Source: Papilionanthe hookeriana x Papilionanthe teres (taxonomy: Eukaryota; Streptophyta; Magnoliopsida; Asparagales; Orchidaceae). Taken from it: a stretch of DNA of 64,000 nucleotides. Shown piece by piece: positions 45,217 through 58,778 of the stretch (position 1 is its first letter; each line of letters opens with the position of its first letter). The stretch lies in NCBI GenBank assembly GCA_022702705.1, contig CM040425.1, positions 8,634,001 to 8,698,000 on the forward strand, given 5' to 3'. The notes under the pieces were generated by a model. That model was not told where the DNA came from. It ran no database searches and worked only from the letters and a program-made list of their open reading frames with translations. Made by a program: the position numbers and the translations under genes.

Positions 45217-48200
45217 AGCTCTTCTTCTTCCCGAGCTTTCATGGATTCTCCATTTTGTTCTACTTGATTTTAATGTGAATTAGTCGTATAGATGTGTAGC
45301 TCTAGTCTAGACGAGCATGTAGGAAGAATCCACACTCAATTTGGTTGAGTATCGAGGGAGATATTAGGGCTAGAAGGTGGATGGTTCTTGGCACACACCA
45401 GTCGGGACGATGAACGGATGCCGTCAGATTGTGCGTGTATCGGATGGATGGCCAGAATCAAGCCGGACGGAGGGATGGAACGTGAACCTCGGGCCGTGTG
45501 GCTGCCGAGTCAAATGGTGACACCGCATCAAACCACGCCGAGTGGAGCTTCAACCCATTGTATGTTGAGGTGGCGCCGCGTCGGAAAAGTAGGAAAATAG
45601 GGTTTTTTTGATTTATTTAAATACCCTAAACTTTAAAAATACATATCTTTGTGTAGAAAAATTACAAAATTAAAACAAAAATACCCTCTTGCTCAGTGAA
45701 CAAAGGAGAATAATGTGGAAAAGAAATCAAGTTATTTGGTTAAGTATTTGTTTTTTAATGATTTTAATACTGATTTGAGTGTTTTAATTCTACACTCACA
45801 CACACAATTCACCATGGCATGAGACCATAGGGCTTTTGTAGCCTTAGATCATGGGAACATTCACTGAATTTTCCAAGACTAGAGGCTATGCCCATGACAA
45901 GTTATCTATTTTCCAAGTTTTTATACCTGTTTTGGTATTTTAATTCCAGTAATTAGCATACTATTTGGAAAATTCCAAAAAAAGTAGGATATGTTCCCTA
46001 TGACCAAAGGAACTTGAGATAATTATGGCATGGCTTAAAATGTTGTAAATAATCCTAGTGGATCACTTGACCCAAAACCAACTTTGAATTAATTAAGGCA
46101 AACTAAAAATCAAAATAACTTGAAATCAATTCTCCACTGATCTTTAGGGTTAGAGGAACCCCCATAAAAAGTTTGGAATTAATTAAAAATGGTTTAACCC
46201 ACTAAATGGATTTTCTAAGTAACATAGCTAAAATTGAACTTACAAAATTCATATAACTCATAATATATTTCAAAAATTCACCAAATTGATCTTGGGACTT
46301 CTCTGATGTTAGGGGAGTCTAGAAAAATTAAAATCAGATTTTTTCTAAAAACTTCATTTTTAACATAATTTTGGGTATTTTAATAATTAAAAATTTAAAA
46401 AAACGCAAAAATATTAAAATTCATAAAATTGTCATATTTGGTCCCCTAATCACTTAGGAATAAACCAAGTATTTTTCTTAAGTCCCAAAATAAAGATATT
46501 GAATTTTAAAGGCTTAAGGCAATTTTTAAAATTAAAAATGAATTTTCCAACCATTTCATTAAACTAATTCTAAAAATTCAAAGAAAAATCAGAAAAATGT
46601 AAAATTTGTTTCTCTGAGCTCCTTGGGATCAGAGAGATTTAAGAAAAATATAAAACTCATTCTTTAACTTTAATTTTATATTTTAATTAATTAATTAATT
46701 CCTTAAAAATTAAAATCACATTTTCTCCTCTAATGTCTTAATTGACATGTAAGTAAGGTGAAATAAAATCTTCAAGTTCATTTTAGCTTAATTTGATGAG
46801 TTATGAGTTGAATAAGCTTAAGAGGACATTAAGGTAATTAAAAGGCTTTAACCTTAACTAATGTTTAGGCTTAACCAGAGGGAGGGGTAAAATATTTGAT
46901 CATAACTTTCCATTTGGATGATTGAAACTTAGGTAGTTAAGGGGTAGAAACCAATTAATCACATTGAATATTTAAAAGAGAAGCCGTAATTAATCAAATC
47001 ATTAAACTTTGGAAGTCAATTAAGAAATGAATTATCAGGATTAAGGGATTTAATATAGAAGATTCCAATTCTTTGAAATTCAATCCCTAATCAATGAATT
47101 GATCAAACATCACCTAACTTTTATTAAATGAAATTTTAACAAATAATGTTTGAAATAAAAAAAAGAATGAATAATCTTGAAATTTTATAATTAAATTGAA
47201 AGCTTAAAAATACTTAAGTTAAGGAAAAATGATTTAAAGATCAAATTAAGATAACATAAAATATTAAAACTAATTTGAAATCACCCATAACTAAAACTGA
47301 AACTAAATTGGAACATTAAGGTCAATTTAAAACAATTCATAATAAAGGTATTAAAATTAAACCGATATAAAATTAATTCAAAAAACATCATAATTAAGTT
47401 ACAACAAGCTTAAGTCATTAAAACTTAACAGAACCAAAGGATATTTTTCCAACTTAAAATAATTTGAAACATTTAAAACATTTAAAAAGACCAACTAAAA
47501 CCTTATAACTATATTAAATCACTTTAAACCATTAATTCCCACTTTAACTAAGAATGGTTAGATTCTTTAATGGACCAACTTGCCCCTAAAGACTTTCATT
47601 ATAATAACTCTTAAATGAAGCATTAAATGAAAATGTCATTTTATTCATAGGATAATCAAACAACCTAATTCACTGAGCAAAAGTAACCCAGATGAGTGAT
47701 TCATCACCACAATGAAACTAACTGAACTTAAAATAATCCCTAAAGTATTTAGGATAAAGTTCAGAATTTAGTTCCGAGCACTTCTCTAACTCAATGGGAT
47801 GTTTTAAAAGAACAGTGAAACTTCATTGTTCTTTGATGAAGAAAATCATCCTTAACAAAACACAAGAGCCTAGATGTCATAGGAATTGACTAGCAATAGT
47901 ATTAGGATTTTGGTAGACAACCAGAACCTTCCCTTAGCTTTACCTAGTTATTTGCTGCAAATATATAAATGCTTTGACATGTGTTTTAAGTGCAGGTGAA
48001 AATGACGGGAATGCTTACCAGGTACGCATTTAAAATTATTGCTATTTACATTTAGCAATTTATTAAATGTCTTACTTTTCTGTACTTATAAATGCATGAA
48101 AATGATCAAACCCAGCATGTTTAAACAACCCAAAATTTAATCACCAATAACAATAAAACTGCAATTACAACTAAAATTAAAACGTCTCATTGGATGATCG

Positions 48201-48599
48201 AGAATCCCTCGGATGATGTAACCCACGTGTTGCTAACAAGATTTCCCATGGTCTAAATGAAGGTGTGGAACTCATTCAGTTGAGTTTAGCAAATTCATTT
48301 AGACTAAGTGAATCCGATGAAAATAGCGGTGCCGGGATGACAGAACCATGGGATCTTAATCGGTTTTGCTTTGTAAACTTTAAGATTTATTTTAATTAAA
48401 ATACTAAGCCATCTCAATTTTCAACCTTTTCTAAACCAAAAAACTTCTCTCATCTCTTGATTGTCACCTTCTAAAACCAAACCTCTGCAGCAACAAGGAG
48501 CTTGGAGCACAGTGGGCAGCACGACCATCTTCATCAGCAAAACTTGGGTCTACATAAGCTAAACCCTTCTTAGAATTAAATAAAAAAGCCATAGGATTT

Positions 48600-48767
48600 C
48601 GAGGTAGTCTGCCTAGTGCAACATAAATCCTCAATTATTCGTTAGGTATTTGCATAATCATATTATGCAAACTAATCCCTAACTGGTCTTAGGACTCCGA
48701 GGTAGTCGTTTGGTACGACATAAACCCTCATATCTTCAAGGTTATTTGTGTGATTATATAATACAAG
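48600..48767 (+). repeat. Twin hairpin units in the R/U5 part of the LTR (copy C)
   Basis: First stem TTTGCATAAT (48649-48658) against ATTATGCAAA (48662-48671), a perfect 10-bp stem although the bases differ from copies A and B. Second stem TTGTGT (48746-48751) against ATACAA (48761-48766) with one G-T pair. GAGGTAGT heads each unit as in the other copies. Confidence 0.6.
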
Positions 48768-49482
48768 CATAAATCCTAATTAACTAAAATTGGCAGGATC
48801 GAAACATTAAATAAATACTTTCAAATTGAAGCCAAACCATAGGATAGTTGGGAAGTCAGCGAAGTTCACTTCGGGTCCGTGACATCCTCTACTTCTCTTC
48901 CTTTGGACTCTTAAAAATAAACTGTTCCAAATTTGAGCTATTCCATATTGAAATTTCCAAAATCCAATTTATTTGAAACCTTAAACTTTGAAATTATTGA
49001 GAGAAAAACCACTGATCATTATCGAGAGTTTTCTTAAATGATTCCCTTCATTTAAGATGTAATTAATTATAGGGGCTTGCCCTTATAGGGAACTTTAAGA
49101 ACCCAAGTAATATAAACCCAATTTAATTCCTTTATATTAAGAAGGGGAACTTGTCGGCTTATAAAATTGGTTTGCAGACCAAACAAATGTCACAAATATT
49201 CTAGTTTATTTAATTGAGGCCCATCATCAAGCAATGTGTCTGTTCCTCGGGATGGATACACGGTTTGTGCTACGGTGCTCCTTTATATAAACTATTTGGG
49301 ATGTGAGATCTGTTTGATCTCATATCTTAAAATTTTCAAAATTAAAATTATTTTCAAAAATCAAATGTTACTTTCTAAAATATATATATTTAAATTAAAT
49401 TTAAAATCTAAAATTCGCCGACAACTTCTGTAGGCGACCCCCTTTTTCAAAACACACAACCTATAAATATGCTGACAGCTTC

Positions 49483-49500
49483 TGGCGACTCCACTGGAGA
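49483..49500 (+). other. Primer binding site of element 2 (tRNA-Arg-like)
   Basis: TGGCGACTCCACTGGAGA, five bases after the LTR end at 49477. Two or three substitutions from the element 1 site. Confidence 0.8.
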
Positions 49501-50085
49501 CTAGTTCCTCTCTCCATTTTGATCAGATGGTTTTGCTTTCATAAATCGATAGTGAATCCATGTCCCTTTTGGATCAAACTATCATTCTTTCTGTTGACAT
49601 ATCATGTCCATTTCTATCTTGAACGGGTGTAGTCAACTCTCTTAGATTTTGGAGCCACTGTTTAGACACTCCTAAACAGAGAGGTTCCAGAATCATTCTA
49701 CCTCTTAGAGGTGGGGTGGACCCCCAATAGGTGTTAGCTTAGGAGTGGTCCCTCAAGTTGAGAAGTCTTATGAGACTTTCTCTTCCTTTCAAATTCTCGA
49801 TTGGATCCCTTAACTTTTCTATATCCTTCCTCCTTTAATTGTATCGTTCCTAATAAACGAACCTTCTAATAAACAAACCTTCTAATAAACAAACTTTTCT
49901 TAAAACCGGAAATACATGAATAAGACAGAATCTGAAATACCTTATAAATAAAACTAAGAAAATGAAAAGATAAATGAAAATGTGTTCGGACTCTATTTCG
50001 GAGAAATTTTTTTTCATCCTGGAAAGTTTTTGTGACGGAAGGAAGCATAATTTGGAACTGACATTCAGAATCTACCCTGCAGAGG
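49501..50085 (+). other. Untranslated leader of element 2
   Basis: Collinear with 7491-7998. No gene; the antisense frame 49866-50339 overlaps ORF1 and is a shadow. Confidence 0.6.
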
Positions 50086-51364
50086 ATGTCTGCACCGAAG
50101 CTGATTTTCTCCTTCACCAATGGGATGAACTTAACTGTCTCCAAGGACGAGTTGCCTGACAATGCGATCATTCGCTTTGGACAAGGACTTGACAACACGG
50201 ACATTAAGTTTACAGATGTTACTCTCTTCGCGATGATGGCTAAAGTGTCAGAGGCCATGGAACCCGTAATTGAATTCAATCTAAAGTCAACCCAAGAATT
50301 TTCTCCCCTACAAAGGGTCCCAGTTGAGAGAAACACCACTGTTCATGGAAGGTTAGCTGCTACCCCCAGAACTATTATCTCTACCCCCACCAATCTGATC
50401 ATCTCTACACCTACCCTGGCTCTCGCCAAACTGAAAGGGAAGGAAGTCCAAGTCAGTGATGAGCCTTTACCGTGAAGGGTTTGGACTTTGTTGCAATACA
50501 GTCTGTCTTCAAGATAGGGTCCAGTTTGGGATTTGCACCCTTAACCCGGACGTAAAGAAGGAATAATAACAGAAAGATCACCAAGATCAGAAAGACCAGG
50601 GCTAATGAAGCTGCCTTTCTTGAAGATATTCCCGTAGAAGAAGAAGAACTGCCTGAGATCTAACCGCTGTTGGAGGGGAGTAGGTTCCACCCTCTTTCTG
50701 CTGCATCTAATGAGGAAGATGCTCGAAGGATTACTGTTGCATTACCCTTACCTGCATACTACAGTGATTGTAAGAGGAAGAAGATCAAGACTACGCCGCT
50801 TACCCAATTGCGAGCCGTGGTGGAGAAGTTAGCCAGAAAGGAGGGATGCGCCGTGTCAGAATTCTGAGAAAGATGGGACTAGTAACAATTAGATCTCGCC
50901 TCGGACCGCGAGTAGACCCCATCATTGCCGTAGAAAGGCTAAGGAAGAAAGTATGAGATAGCGAGAGAGGCTCGTCTGTTGTTGTATCAGGTCACCATAT
51001 TAGGGAACACACCACCTACCGATGTGCAGCCGAGAGATAATCTGGTCCTAGGCCTCCTACTGCAAGAAGGATGGTGTGGCAACCTATTATTGTTGAACCG
51101 ATACCGACAGAACGCTCTGGGAAGAGAAGTCTCATCAGAGAGCCTGAATCTGAGGAAAGTGTTGCGGCTCTAAAAGAAACTCCTGAAGATGAAGTTCAAC
51201 AGTCGTCGCCTGACAACCACGAGACCGTTTGGAAAAGACCACTTGAGGATGCTATAAGAAAGCTAAGAACTGACATCCAACGTTTGGTAAGAGAAAGAAG
51301 AGAAGAACTGGGAATTGAAGTAGATTTGTCAGAGTTCATGGATGCAGAGTTTGCCGAGATCAAC
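50086..51364 (+). pseudogene. Pre-gag ORF1 of element 2, unknown function (broken)
   Basis: Starts MSAPKLIFSFTNGMNLTVSK at 50086 and is open to 50475, where a one-base loss shifts it. In the restored alignment frame a TAA at 50553-50555 falls on the same codon as TAG 8449-8451 of element 1. Then follow a basic stretch, an acidic segment, RKKIKTTPLTQLRAVVEKLARKE and the pre-gag block (RPLEDAIRKLRTDIQRLVRE). Ungapped comparison with the ORF3 N-terminus gives about 10 identities in 32 residues by eye, including F-x-NG-x2-L. Confidence 0.7.
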
Positions 51365-53335
51365 ATGGTTGAGACCCGAGCGTCGTCAGCTTTGCAGGAA
51401 GCTCCATCAACTTCAAAGGGAGACGATCCAGAAGCACTGAAACTACGTCTTCGGGAAAAGGATGACACAATATATCGAATGGAAAAGAAGATGGAGGAGA
51501 TGGCGGCCGCCTTAGCCACACTCGAGAGTCAGCCTCAACCTCAGAAGGAAACACCTCCAGAGATCATTCACATTGCAGATGGAGGGAAAGAAATTACATC
51601 CGTCAACGAAGATGAACAACCAAAGAAGGATTCAACGCAGAGTATGATTCCCAAAAAGGATATTAAGAATATGGTGGAACAGTAAGTGAGAGAAGCTTTA
51701 ACCCAGTCTAAGAGTGGAGCATCTATTCTGACTGGTAGACCTTACCCTGAAGAGTTTGATGTCGTCCAATACCCGAAGGGCTTCGTACCACCTCTGTTTA
51801 AGACCTTCGATGGTACGGGAAACCCCTGACAGCATGTCACACATTTTTGTGCTAGTTACTGCAATGCCAGTGGGAGTGACGTTTTACTATTTTGTCAGTT
51901 CATCAGTAGCTTGTCAGGGATCACCTTTGATTGATACGCAGAACTTCCGAACGGTTCGGTCAAGACTTTTTCAGAACTAGAGAACCTTTTCATTAAACGG
52001 TTTGCCGGGACTCCACACCACATCACTATCGGTGATCTAGTGGTGGAGCAACATAAATTGAATGAAACCTGGGTGGATTACATACTTCGATGGAGGAAAT
52101 TAAGCATGAAGTGTGAACCACAACTTCAAGAATAACATGCAGTTGGTATCTTGTTGAAGAGTATCCACGACTCGATAGCATTTATCCTCAAAGGATTCAC
52201 AATTAAGACTTTTGAGAAGTTGCTTAGCAAGGCGGGGAGCTTGCAGGAAGAGGCAAAGTAGCTGAGTTTCATCGATAAAGCTGACAAGCAGAAGCCAATG
52301 AAAGCATTCGAGAAGAAATCTGGAATCGTCGCGGCAGTGGATAAAGGTAAGCAGCCAGTGTAGATACATCCAGAGCGGCCACAACAAAGCTATCAACCAC
52401 CGTAACAGACTTATCAACAACCTTAGCAGAGTTATCAGCAACCTCGACCGAGCAATCAGTCACCTCAACATCATGATCAATCACCGCCTTGCCCATCACA
52501 GGCCCTGAAGGAGCTTTTGAATAAGGAATACCCCTTCAAGACTGAAGCAGTGGCCAAGATGTTTCGCAGTTTGATTAAGACGCCTGAATTTCAGCTGTCA
52601 GAGCCTAGGAGGCTATAGGAAGTCGATAAGAAAGATCATCCGAACTACTGTCCCTACCATATGATGCTCGAACACAAAATAGAAGACTGCTTCACCTTCA
52701 AGAATTGGCTCGAGGATAATCTTTGGAAAGGGAACATAACGATCCCGAAGGAATACATGAAGGAGCCCCAAAAAGGAGGTTCCATTAATGTTATTTCAAT
52801 GAATCCTATTGTTCTGATAGACTCATACACGACCGATGATGGATGGAGTACTATATGGATGAAGTCTTCAAAGAAAATTTTGGATCACATCCAAACAGCT
52901 TCGGTGCGTGCGTCAGTTCAGAGTTTGAAACCTGTTAAGCTGGTACTATCGCTTGCGATTGAAGAACCGCCCCAGAAGGAGGAGAAGATCGTGAAAGAAG
53001 AAATGACCAAGGCTCCAAAGGGTAGATTAGGGGATGCTTTTCCTAGGATGGTTGTTTCTGATTTGGGGGAGAAACCCCTAAGACCTTTGACTCTGTATGA
53101 TTATTTGCTCGCCCCGGCGGGATCTTATAATGATAAGAGTTTTGGTTTTGGCTACGCTTTTACTGTCTATAACGATTACGTAACTAACGATAACGAACTT
53201 AACCCAAATCTCGTTTTCAATATGAATAACGATTCTCAAATCTTACAAAACCTCGATGACCGCGATGAAGGAGAAGATGTTCACAAGAATGTCTACGAAA
53301 GCTCAAGAAGTGAAGATTCCATTTTTGAATTCTGA
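51365..53335 (+). pseudogene. gag: gag of element 2 (broken)
   Basis: Start MVETRASSALQEAPSTSKG at 51365. Coiled coil (DTIYRMEKKMEEMAAALATL), gag core (YPKGFVPPLFKTFDGTGNP, then QFISSLSGITFD), Gln-rich linker with several CAG-to-TAG stops, and a knuckle CPYHMMLEHKIEDC in which G before the second His has become E. The linker to protease is open at 52661-53335 (LYDYLLAPAGSYNDKSFG) and ends in TGA where element 1 has CAA. Confidence 0.87.
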
Positions 53336-54324
53336 GGGGCTCCGATCACAAAAGAATTAGAGTTATCAGATTCCGAAGCAACTTCAGAAGAGCTAGTCAT
53401 TCCAATTCAAGGGGAGACACAGACAGATTCCGTACCAGATGCAAAAGAAATAAAAAAAGTTAATCTAAGAAGCGGAAAAGTTCTACCCACGAGAGTAGGA
53501 CCGAAAGATAAATGGAAGCAGGTGGTTACTCAAGAAGAGCCAACCTCAGTAGAGGAATTGCCCAATCGGGAAGAAATTGGAGAACCTGGTAATAAAGTGG
53601 ATTATAACGTGCTAGCCCATCTTAGGAAGCTACCAGCCAAACTAAGCATCTACGACGCTCTGATCCTGTCGAAGGAGATGAGGGAAACTCTGATCAAGGC
53701 CTTACTTAATCCAGAAATTTGTTTAGCTCAAATGGCCGGTAATTCCTTAGAAGAGGTTTGCTCATTAAAAGAACAGCTCGGTTTTACCTTGACGGACAAC
53801 GATCTACTACTTGGGACAACCGATTACAATCGACCTTTGTACATCTCGGTCACCATCGGAAAGTTCACGCTCTCCAGGGTGTTAGTTGATCCATGTGTAT
53901 CGATCAATATAATGAACCTTCGGATGTTAGCATACTTGGAAATTGATTCCTGTGATCTCGAAGCAGACAGAATGTTACTGAGAGGTTTCAATAAGAAAGG
54001 AGAAAGAGCAATGGATCGATAAAACTATCAATGAGGATCGGTGATTTGGCAAGGACAACCGCAAAATTCCATATAATTGATTTTAAGACATCGTTCAACG
54101 CTCTACTGTGTCGGTCGTGGATCCATGAAAACCAGATGGTATTGTCGTCTCTGCACCAGTGCATAAAGTATTATGAAGGAGGACAAGAACAGTTTATTAA
54201 AGGTGACTTGGAACCATTTTCCGTGCATGAAATTGGAATTCACGAAGATGCAGCCTACTACGCACCTCCGAAGAAGACAATCTTTTCCAGAAATTCCATA
54301 CCAAACGAAGCAAAAGAAGTTTGA
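53336..54324 (+). pseudogene. Aspartic protease of element 2 (active site mutated)
   Basis: LYISVTIGKFTLSRVLVDPCVSINIM: the D-P-G-A-S loop of element 1 is D-P-C-V-S here, so the protease would be inactive. Otherwise 53522-54022 is open and well aligned; the next part (54031-54324) with YYAPPKKTIFSRNS is separated by a shift and a stop. Confidence 0.85.
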
Positions 54325-55230
54325 GACGAAGAAGAACCTCAAATTCTAGTTCAATAGTTACTCACCACTCCCTTACGGTGAGATGGTGAAGGTTTCTCCA
54401 GAACTCGCACCCGAGGTAGAGGCCCGGGTCGAGATCGAGGAAGAAACGGTGGAACAGTTAAACAAAAGAAATCGGTCATTGATGTTGATTGGGAGAACAG
54501 TTTTGAAGAAGAAGAAATCAAGAAAGAAGCAGTGAAGATAAATCAAAAGAAACCCCAATTTAAGATCTCTCTCGAAGATGAAAAGAATAAAGAATACAAA
54601 GCAATGTACGAGAAGATTAACCACCATGTACATACTATGACCCTAACCCCGATCTACCCTAGCAAGGTCGAGGGTATGGTGGTCAAGGAGGTGCATGGTG
54701 GTGGTGCTAAGACGATTAAGTTTTACCGTGGTGCTTCTTCTTCCAATGCTGAAAATGATGTACAGTTTGAAGATGTTGCTTCATCTGAATTAATGGAATT
54801 GCCTTTTGAGTGGTATTCTCCCTGTGTTCAAACTTTAATTCAGCGTGATATCTTACCCAAACAGTGGTCAAAAGGTCAATCACAGCGCTTTGAAAAATTA
54901 TGGAATAAAACCAGTCGACCTAATAATTCAAAGCATGGTCTCCGATTTAGTACAGTAGTGCCAGCTGATGATACAGAATTTTTCTTGGTTGTCACTTGCG
55001 AACCTAATGAAGACTGCCTGGAAACTTCAGATGATATCGAAGATCTATCAATTAGAGACGCTCCACCAGAATTTGAAGAAGAAATTAAATCTACAATAGA
55101 CGAGTTAATGGAAGTTAACTTAGGTACTAGCAAAGAACCTAGGCCAACCTTTGTTAGCTCCTTACTCAATAAAGAAAATTCCGAAAGTATGATCAAGCTA
55201 CTAATGGAATTAAAGGACCGTTTTGCTTAG
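54325..55230 (+). pseudogene. Protease-RT linker of element 2
   Basis: Open from 54532 to 55230: FKISLEDEKNKEYKAMYEKI, GGGAKTIKFYRGASSSN, FEWYSPCVQTLIQRDILP, FVSSLLNKENSESMIKLLME, DRFA then TAG where element 1 has TGG. An Arg/Gly-rich patch precedes it. No enzymatic motif recognised. Confidence 0.65.
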
Positions 55231-56330
55231 AGTTATGATGAAATTCCAGGATTAGCTCCAGAGGTTGCAGTTCACAAGCTAGGAGTGGATCACACTGTCG
55301 TTCTAGTCAGACAAGCTCCCAGAAGAATGCGTCTAGAAATTGAACAACAAGTTATAGTTGAAGTTAAAAAGCTAATTGATGCTAAATTTGTCCGTGAAGA
55401 ACAATATCCAACTTGGTTAGCTAATGTGGTACCAGTCAGAAAGAAGAATGGTCAGATCACAATCTGTGTAGATTTCAGAGATTTGAACAAAGCATGCCCA
55501 AAAGATGAATTTCAGCTACCAATTCCAGAATTGATGATTGACATCTCTTTGACACATGAGATGTTCTCTTTCATGGATGGATCATCAGGATACAATTAGA
55601 TAAAGATGGCACCAGAAGATGAGAAGCGCACAGCCTTCAGAACGCCAACCGGAGTATACTGCTACATGGTAATGCCTTTCGGGTTGAAGAACACAGGAGC
55701 GACTTACCAAAGAGAAATGACGAGGTTCTTTGATGATCTCATTCATAACCAAGTCGAGTGCTACGTGGATGATGTTGTCATCAAAATCAAACTGAAAGAA
55801 GATCACATGTATGATTTGAGAATTGTTTTCGAGCGATTAAGGCAATTTAACCTTAAGATGAATCTCCTGAAATGCGCCTTCGGCGTTGCCTCTGAGAAAT
55901 TCTTAGGATTTGTTGTCCAACATCGCGGAATTGAAATTGATCCAGAGAAAATTAAAGCAATATTAGAAATGCCACTTCCCAAAACTTTGAAACAACTATG
56001 ATCCTTTCAAGGGAAGTTGGCATATCTTCGACGCTTTATCTCGAATTTTTCAGGTAGGTGTCAACCCTTCTCGGCATTGGTTAAAAAGGAAGCAAAATTC
56101 ATTTGGGAAGAAAAATGCCAACGGGCCTTCGAGGACATTAAGCAGTATTTAATGACGCCTCCTCTCTTAGCAGCCCCAGTCTCGGGTTGACTGTTGATAC
56201 TTTATACCACAGCTTTAGACGACTCCCTCGGAGCCCTGCTAGCCCAGGTCAATGACGATGGTAAAGAAAATGCTCTCTACTACTTAAGTCGTCGTCTAAT
56301 TCTGGCCGAAATAAAGTATCCCCCTATTGA
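55231..56330 (+). pseudogene. Reverse transcriptase of element 2 (broken)
   Basis: VRQAPRRMRLEIEQQVI, VVPVRKKNGQITICVDFRD, LNKACPKDEFQLPIPELM, FMDGSSGYN then TAG (CAG in element 1), MPFGLKNTGATYQREM, YVDD at 55762-55773, FLGFVVQHRGIEIDPEKIKA. A stop at 55999 and shifts in the thumb (56170-56330). Confidence 0.92.
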
Positions 56331-57144
56331 GAAGCATTGTTTGACCTTGATCTTCGCCGCTCAAAAGCTCTAGCATTACATGCTTTCTCATAAGGTCAAC
56401 CTTATTTCAAAGTTTAATCCGTTGCAATATTTGATGACCTGCTCGACGCTTTTTGGTAGACTTGCCAGGTGGTCAATGATACTATTGCAATTCGATATAA
56501 CTTTCATTCCTCTTCATGCTGTAAAGGGACAAGTCCTAGCAGACTTCCTCGCAGCACACCCTTTACCGGTAGAATCACCTCTCAACGTCGACTTGCCAAA
56601 TGAACATATAATGAGCCTGGAAGATCCCAATGATGAGCGTTGGAAACTGTACTTTGACGGAGCATCATCAGCACAACGAGATGAAGAATGGCAAATGATA
56701 GTGCTTGATAAGGCAGGAATCAGACTGATATTTATAACACTAGAGCGTGGGATGTTAAGATACTTCTATCATCTAACAGAACCATGAACGAATATTGAAG
56801 CAGAATATGAAGCCCTTATAACTGGACTGGAGTTAACCATTCAGATGGGGATAACAGATATCAATATCTACGATGATTCACAGTTGATCATACAACAGGT
56901 CACAGGACAATACAAGATTCTAAAACCAAAACTCGAGCAGTACATTCAATATGCAATGAAGTTATTACAGCAGATTCCGAATGTAACGATCTACAAGATT
57001 CCCAGTAGAGAAAATGCTCTCGCATACATGTTAGCCTGCCTCGCAAAAGAATTTGCCTACTTACAGGATGAGTCAGTTGAAATGTCAGTTCGGGGACGAC
57101 AAGTCCTATCACAGCTCGACATGGATGCAATGCAAAAGTCATAA
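56331..57144 (+). pseudogene. RNase H region of element 2
   Basis: Standard RNase H tail (VKGQVLADFLAAHPL) then the archaeal-type RNase H: WKLYFDGASSA (D), EAEYEALITGLEL (E), IYDDSQLI (D), and ENALAYMLACLA where the last aspartate of element 1 (ALADAL) is replaced by Tyr. Interrupted by a stop at 56785-56787 and TAA at 57142. Confidence 0.88.
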
Positions 57145-58440
57145 AAAGAAGAATCAGTTGCAACAGTAACAGAAACTATGGAAGATTGGGGACAGCCATT
57201 AATGGACTACATGCAAACAGGAAACCTACCGGACAATAAGTCAAAAGCCCATCAGATTAAGAAAAGAACTCTGTCATACGCATTAATAAATAATACCTTA
57301 TACAGAAGATCTTTTGATCAGATGTGGCTAAGGTGCCTAAGCGGGTCCGAGGCTCGTGAAATTGTTAAAGAGGTTTACTCAGGACTTTGTGGCGCTCATC
57401 AGTCGGGTCTGATGATAAAAATGAAAATTAAAAGACTAGGGTACTATTAGCCCTCGATGATGACCGACTGCATGAAGGTTGCCAAAGGTTGTCACCAGTG
57501 CCAAGTGCATGGAGTGGTTCTACACCAACTGCCAAAAGTGCTACATCCGACCATTGTGTCGTGGCCATTTGAGTGTTGGGGCATAGATATCGTGGGTCTG
57601 ATAGAACCGCCTTCCTCGAGAGGACATCTCTTCATTCTTGCAGCTACAGATTACTTTTCTAAGTGGGCCGAAGCAATACCACTCAGTGAAGTGAAGGCAC
57701 ATCACGTGCTGCAGTTCTTCCGAAATCAAGTTGTCTACCATTTTGGGGTACCGCACAAAACTATCTCAGATAACTGGTCAGCATTCAGAAGTACGAAGAT
57801 CAATAATTTTGTCAAAAGGCATGGGATTGATTAGCACTATTTGACGATCTACTACCCAAGAGAAAACAGCTTGGCCGAGGCTTTTAATAAAACTCTCATC
57901 CAGATCTTAAAGAAAACTTTGGACGACAACAAAAGAAATTGGCACGAGAAGTTGTTAGAAGCCTTATGGGCCTACAGAATGACTTTCAGAACCCTTACTC
58001 AGTCTACACCTTACACTATAGTGTATGGGTCTGAGGTCGTTCTACCGTTGGAGGTTCATCTTCCGTCTCTCAGAATCGCAGTCGCAGATAAGATTACTAT
58101 TGAAGAGAATGCCAGACTACGGCTAGAAGAACTGGAAAGCTTGGAAGGAAAACAACTTTCAGTGCAGCAGAATATGGAACTGTACTAAGCCAAGATGATC
58201 CAGGCCCATGATAAACTGGTCCACCCGAGGACATTCAAAGTCGGTGAATTGGTTCTAGTTTTCAACAGACCTATTCTTCCACACCGCAAGATAGGAGGTA
58301 AATTTAAACCGACTTGGGAGGGGCAATTCGTGGTCGAGACAGTCTACTCAAAAGGTTCCTACCAACTTGTGAATTGTTGTGGAGAACGATCTATGCTTCC
58401 AATTAATAGACGATACTTAAAGAAGTATTACTCAACCTGA
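57145..58440 (+). pseudogene. Integrase of element 2 (broken)
   Basis: Zinc region with GAHQSG and KGCHQCQVHG (both Cys present), FECWGIDIVGLIE (D), TISDNWSAFRS (D retained, NG changed to NW), NSLAEAFNKTLIQIL (E), WAYRMTFRTLTQSTPY, C-terminal VGELVLVFNRP and FKPTWEGQFVVETVY. Stops at 57448 (TGG in element 1), 57832 (TGG) and 58186 (CAA). Confidence 0.92.
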
Positions 58441-58778
58441 TGTTTTGAAGGTTGAACTTTCAAAATGAAGCCTCATCCCTAGAAGCACGGTCACAGTAAC
58501 GACTTGTAACTGGGTCCAAACCCAAAATTGATAAAAGAAAAAATGATTAATAAAAAGAATACATGTATTAAAAGGAAAATATGTAAAAGAAATCATCATA
58601 ATAATAAATTTTGAACTTCCCTTTCAAATCAAGCTCACACTTGATCTTTCCTCATCTCTTCCCTACTCTTGTTAAAATTTGAAAGAAATGAATAAGAATT
58701 TTTAATTAATAAGTGAATTTTCTTATTTTTCTCATTCTTAGTATAACCTCTGATCCTTTCTTTGTCTTTCGTAGGGAA
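58441..58778 (+). other. Spacer between integrase and ORF3 of element 2, with conserved acceptor-like end
   Basis: AT-rich, no frame. Ends CTTTGTCTTTCGTAG at 58774, four bases before the ORF3 ATG, as in element 1. Confidence 0.6.

Larger units (their letters stand above)
43045..49477 (+). repeat. 5' LTR of element 2 (first 250 bp or so missing)
   Basis: Collinear with 20330-27367, though clearly more diverged. Ends CTGACA before the PBS. Shows the same sub-regions: G-poor U3 (43290-44350), TATA-like 44783, donor-like 45211, CpG-rich 45370-45590, AT-rich centre, twin hairpins 48600-48767. No gene seen. Confidence 0.9.
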
